A stretch of 64,000 bases of DNA from Glossina fuscipes. Its lineage: Eukaryota > Arthropoda > Insecta > Diptera > Glossinidae. A program made the translations under genes and the position numbers. The stretch lies in contig NW_023998426.1 of NCBI RefSeq assembly GCF_014805625.2, forward strand, positions 3,632,902-3,696,901, read 5' to 3'. Position 1 is the stretch's first letter, and every line of letters starts with the position of its first letter. Below the pieces are notes generated by a model. The model searched no databases and was not told the origin of the DNA. It worked only from the letters and a program-made list of their open reading frames with translations. Below, in pieces: positions 63,126 through 64,000 of the stretch.

Positions 63126-63715
63126 CAGCGACGGGTTATTCTTGTCCAAGCGGGTATGCCGCAGTTTTTTAAAACACGAAGGGAGGCTCCTTTAATATTA
63201 GGAGGCAACTGCTCCATCACATAAAACAGTCCGACCCTACATATATAAATTTAAACAGGGACATGTGCTCAACACTGCTCAGGTCATCAAAATAAGATTA
63301 CGACACTAAGTAACATGAAAAAGATTCCCAATGAAAAGATTCCCAATTGACCGACGTTGTGAACTAGTTGTGACCGCATGCGTCTGGCCTTAATAGTTTT
63401 CACCCAAAACTAGATATAAAAAGCCTTTCTCCAAGATCAATACTCGGATAACAACGACGTACTATTGACCATCATTGGATTGGTCGAAAGGTACAGTAGT
63501 TTGGAAGCGCACATTAACTAGTCTAAAGAGTCTTTCTTAAGATATTCTTTACAACACAGTTTATTCCTCAACCCAAAAATTAATTGCCATGTAACGGGTT
63601 GATTTACAAATAGCCAAAAACCGTTGCGTCTAGTCCTTAGGAATACATTAACTCGTCCATCGATGCAACTTTGTTCTCTGCCTTTTTAGAATCCCGAAGA
63701 TATATTGGTGTCCTT
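63126..63715. other. Non-coding, nothing recognised
   Basis: A short imperfect 15-bp tandem (AAAAGATTCCCAATG) is at 63319-63348. No gene. Confidence 0.45.
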
Positions 63716-64000
63716 ACTTAAGCCTTTCCGAAGTTAAGTTAATTGCTCTCAACGAATTCTGGAAAGATTGAAATACGCAATAGCTGGATGGTGCAATGTC
63801 CGGGCTATTATGCTGTGACAGAGCTTCTTACTCGAGCTTCAAAAGTGTACCCTTAACAACTTTTGCAACTTGTGGCTGAGCATTGTCATGCAAGAGGATG
63901 ATTTTGGGTCTGTTAGCCGCTATTGCTTGTCTTTTTTGAAACAATACATCGTTCAGTTTGTTCATTCAACATCGGTAGACATCTGCAGCAACAGTTTTAT
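63716..64000 (-). pseudogene. Mariner transposase fossil M7, cut by window edge
   Basis: On the minus strand the sequence reads TVAADVYR, MNKLNDVLFQKRQAIAANR, PKIILLHDNAQPQVAKVVKG, TLLKLE, stop, EAL, NSPDIAPSSYCVFQSFQNSL and LTSERLK. This matches the catalytic part of mariner transposase: the second Asp is kept in HDN and the third (APSD) is Ser. Stops are present at least after KLE. It is closest in wording to M4 (ADVYRRQLN, LLQLEWEAL, PDIAPSD). The N-terminal half would lie beyond the right edge. Confidence 0.85.

Noticed and set aside
1..64000. Many ORFs of 60-100 codons on both strands
   Set aside because: Most translate poly-A/T or dinucleotide repeats, or are antisense/out-of-frame shadows of mariner and family 1 repeats. 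None has a domain except those listed.
1..64000. CRISPR array, operon structure or bacterial promoters
   Set aside because: The sequence is eukaryotic in character. Direct repeats seen are microsatellites, a minisatellite, or dispersed elements without regular spacers.

Overview
This is an AT-rich, gene-poor stretch of an insect nuclear genome, most likely from a cyclorrhaphan fly. The evidence is dense AT/GT/poly-A microsatellites, many decayed mariner elements, a non-LTR retrotransposon relic, and a hairpin repeat near 4.9 kb that, from memory, resembles dispersed repeats of calyptrate flies. The species cannot be fixed from the sequence. A 100-base run of N at 29264-29363, flanked by poly-A, marks an assembly join. 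Nothing bacterial, organellar or viral was seen.

Only one convincing protein-coding gene is present: a single-exon 409-residue ORF at 20403-21632 (+). It reads as a shortened, diverged kinesin light chain. It keeps the N-terminal coiled coil and about two TPR units, lacks the later TPRs, and ends in an unrelated tail. It has no stops or frameshifts, an in-frame stop just upstream of the ATG, a favourable start context and AATAAA signals downstream. It looks like an old retrocopy that is still open.

The remainder is intergenic or intronic DNA full of repeats. (a) At least seven mariner transposase fossils lie at about 3.3-4.0, 7.5-8.1, 11.0-11.7, 13.2-13.8, 45.3-45.6, 47.0-47.3 and 63.7-64.0 kb. 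Most are so broken by stops and frameshifts that a plain ORF search misses them; they were found by stitching frames. (b) One LINE ORF1 (gag-like) fragment is at 6.8-7.2 kb. (c) A non-coding family, called family 1 here, occurs about 20 times in both orientations. Copies are about 340 bp, have a hairpin at the left end and a palindromic right end, and include long variants with internal tandem units. (d) A second family (family 2) has about eight copies and tRNA-like internal boxes, so it may be a SINE. (e) There is a 76-bp minisatellite at 53.9-54.2 kb, a recurrent 16-17 bp palindrome, and many microsatellites.

Layout: 0-6.8 kb microsatellites, nested family 1/2 copies and mariner M1; 6.8-13.8 kb LINE relic and mariners M2-M4; 13.8-19.8 kb unidentified DNA with one family 2 copy; 19.8-21.9 kb a family 1 copy followed by the kinesin-light-chain-like gene; 22-44 kb repeat families 1 and 2 in unidentified DNA; 44-48 kb mariners M5-M6; 48-60 kb AT-rich DNA with the minisatellite; 60-64 kb family 1 dimer and long variant, family 2 and mariner M7 running off the right edge. 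The parts do not form a pathway; the history visible is repeated transposon invasion and decay around one surviving gene.
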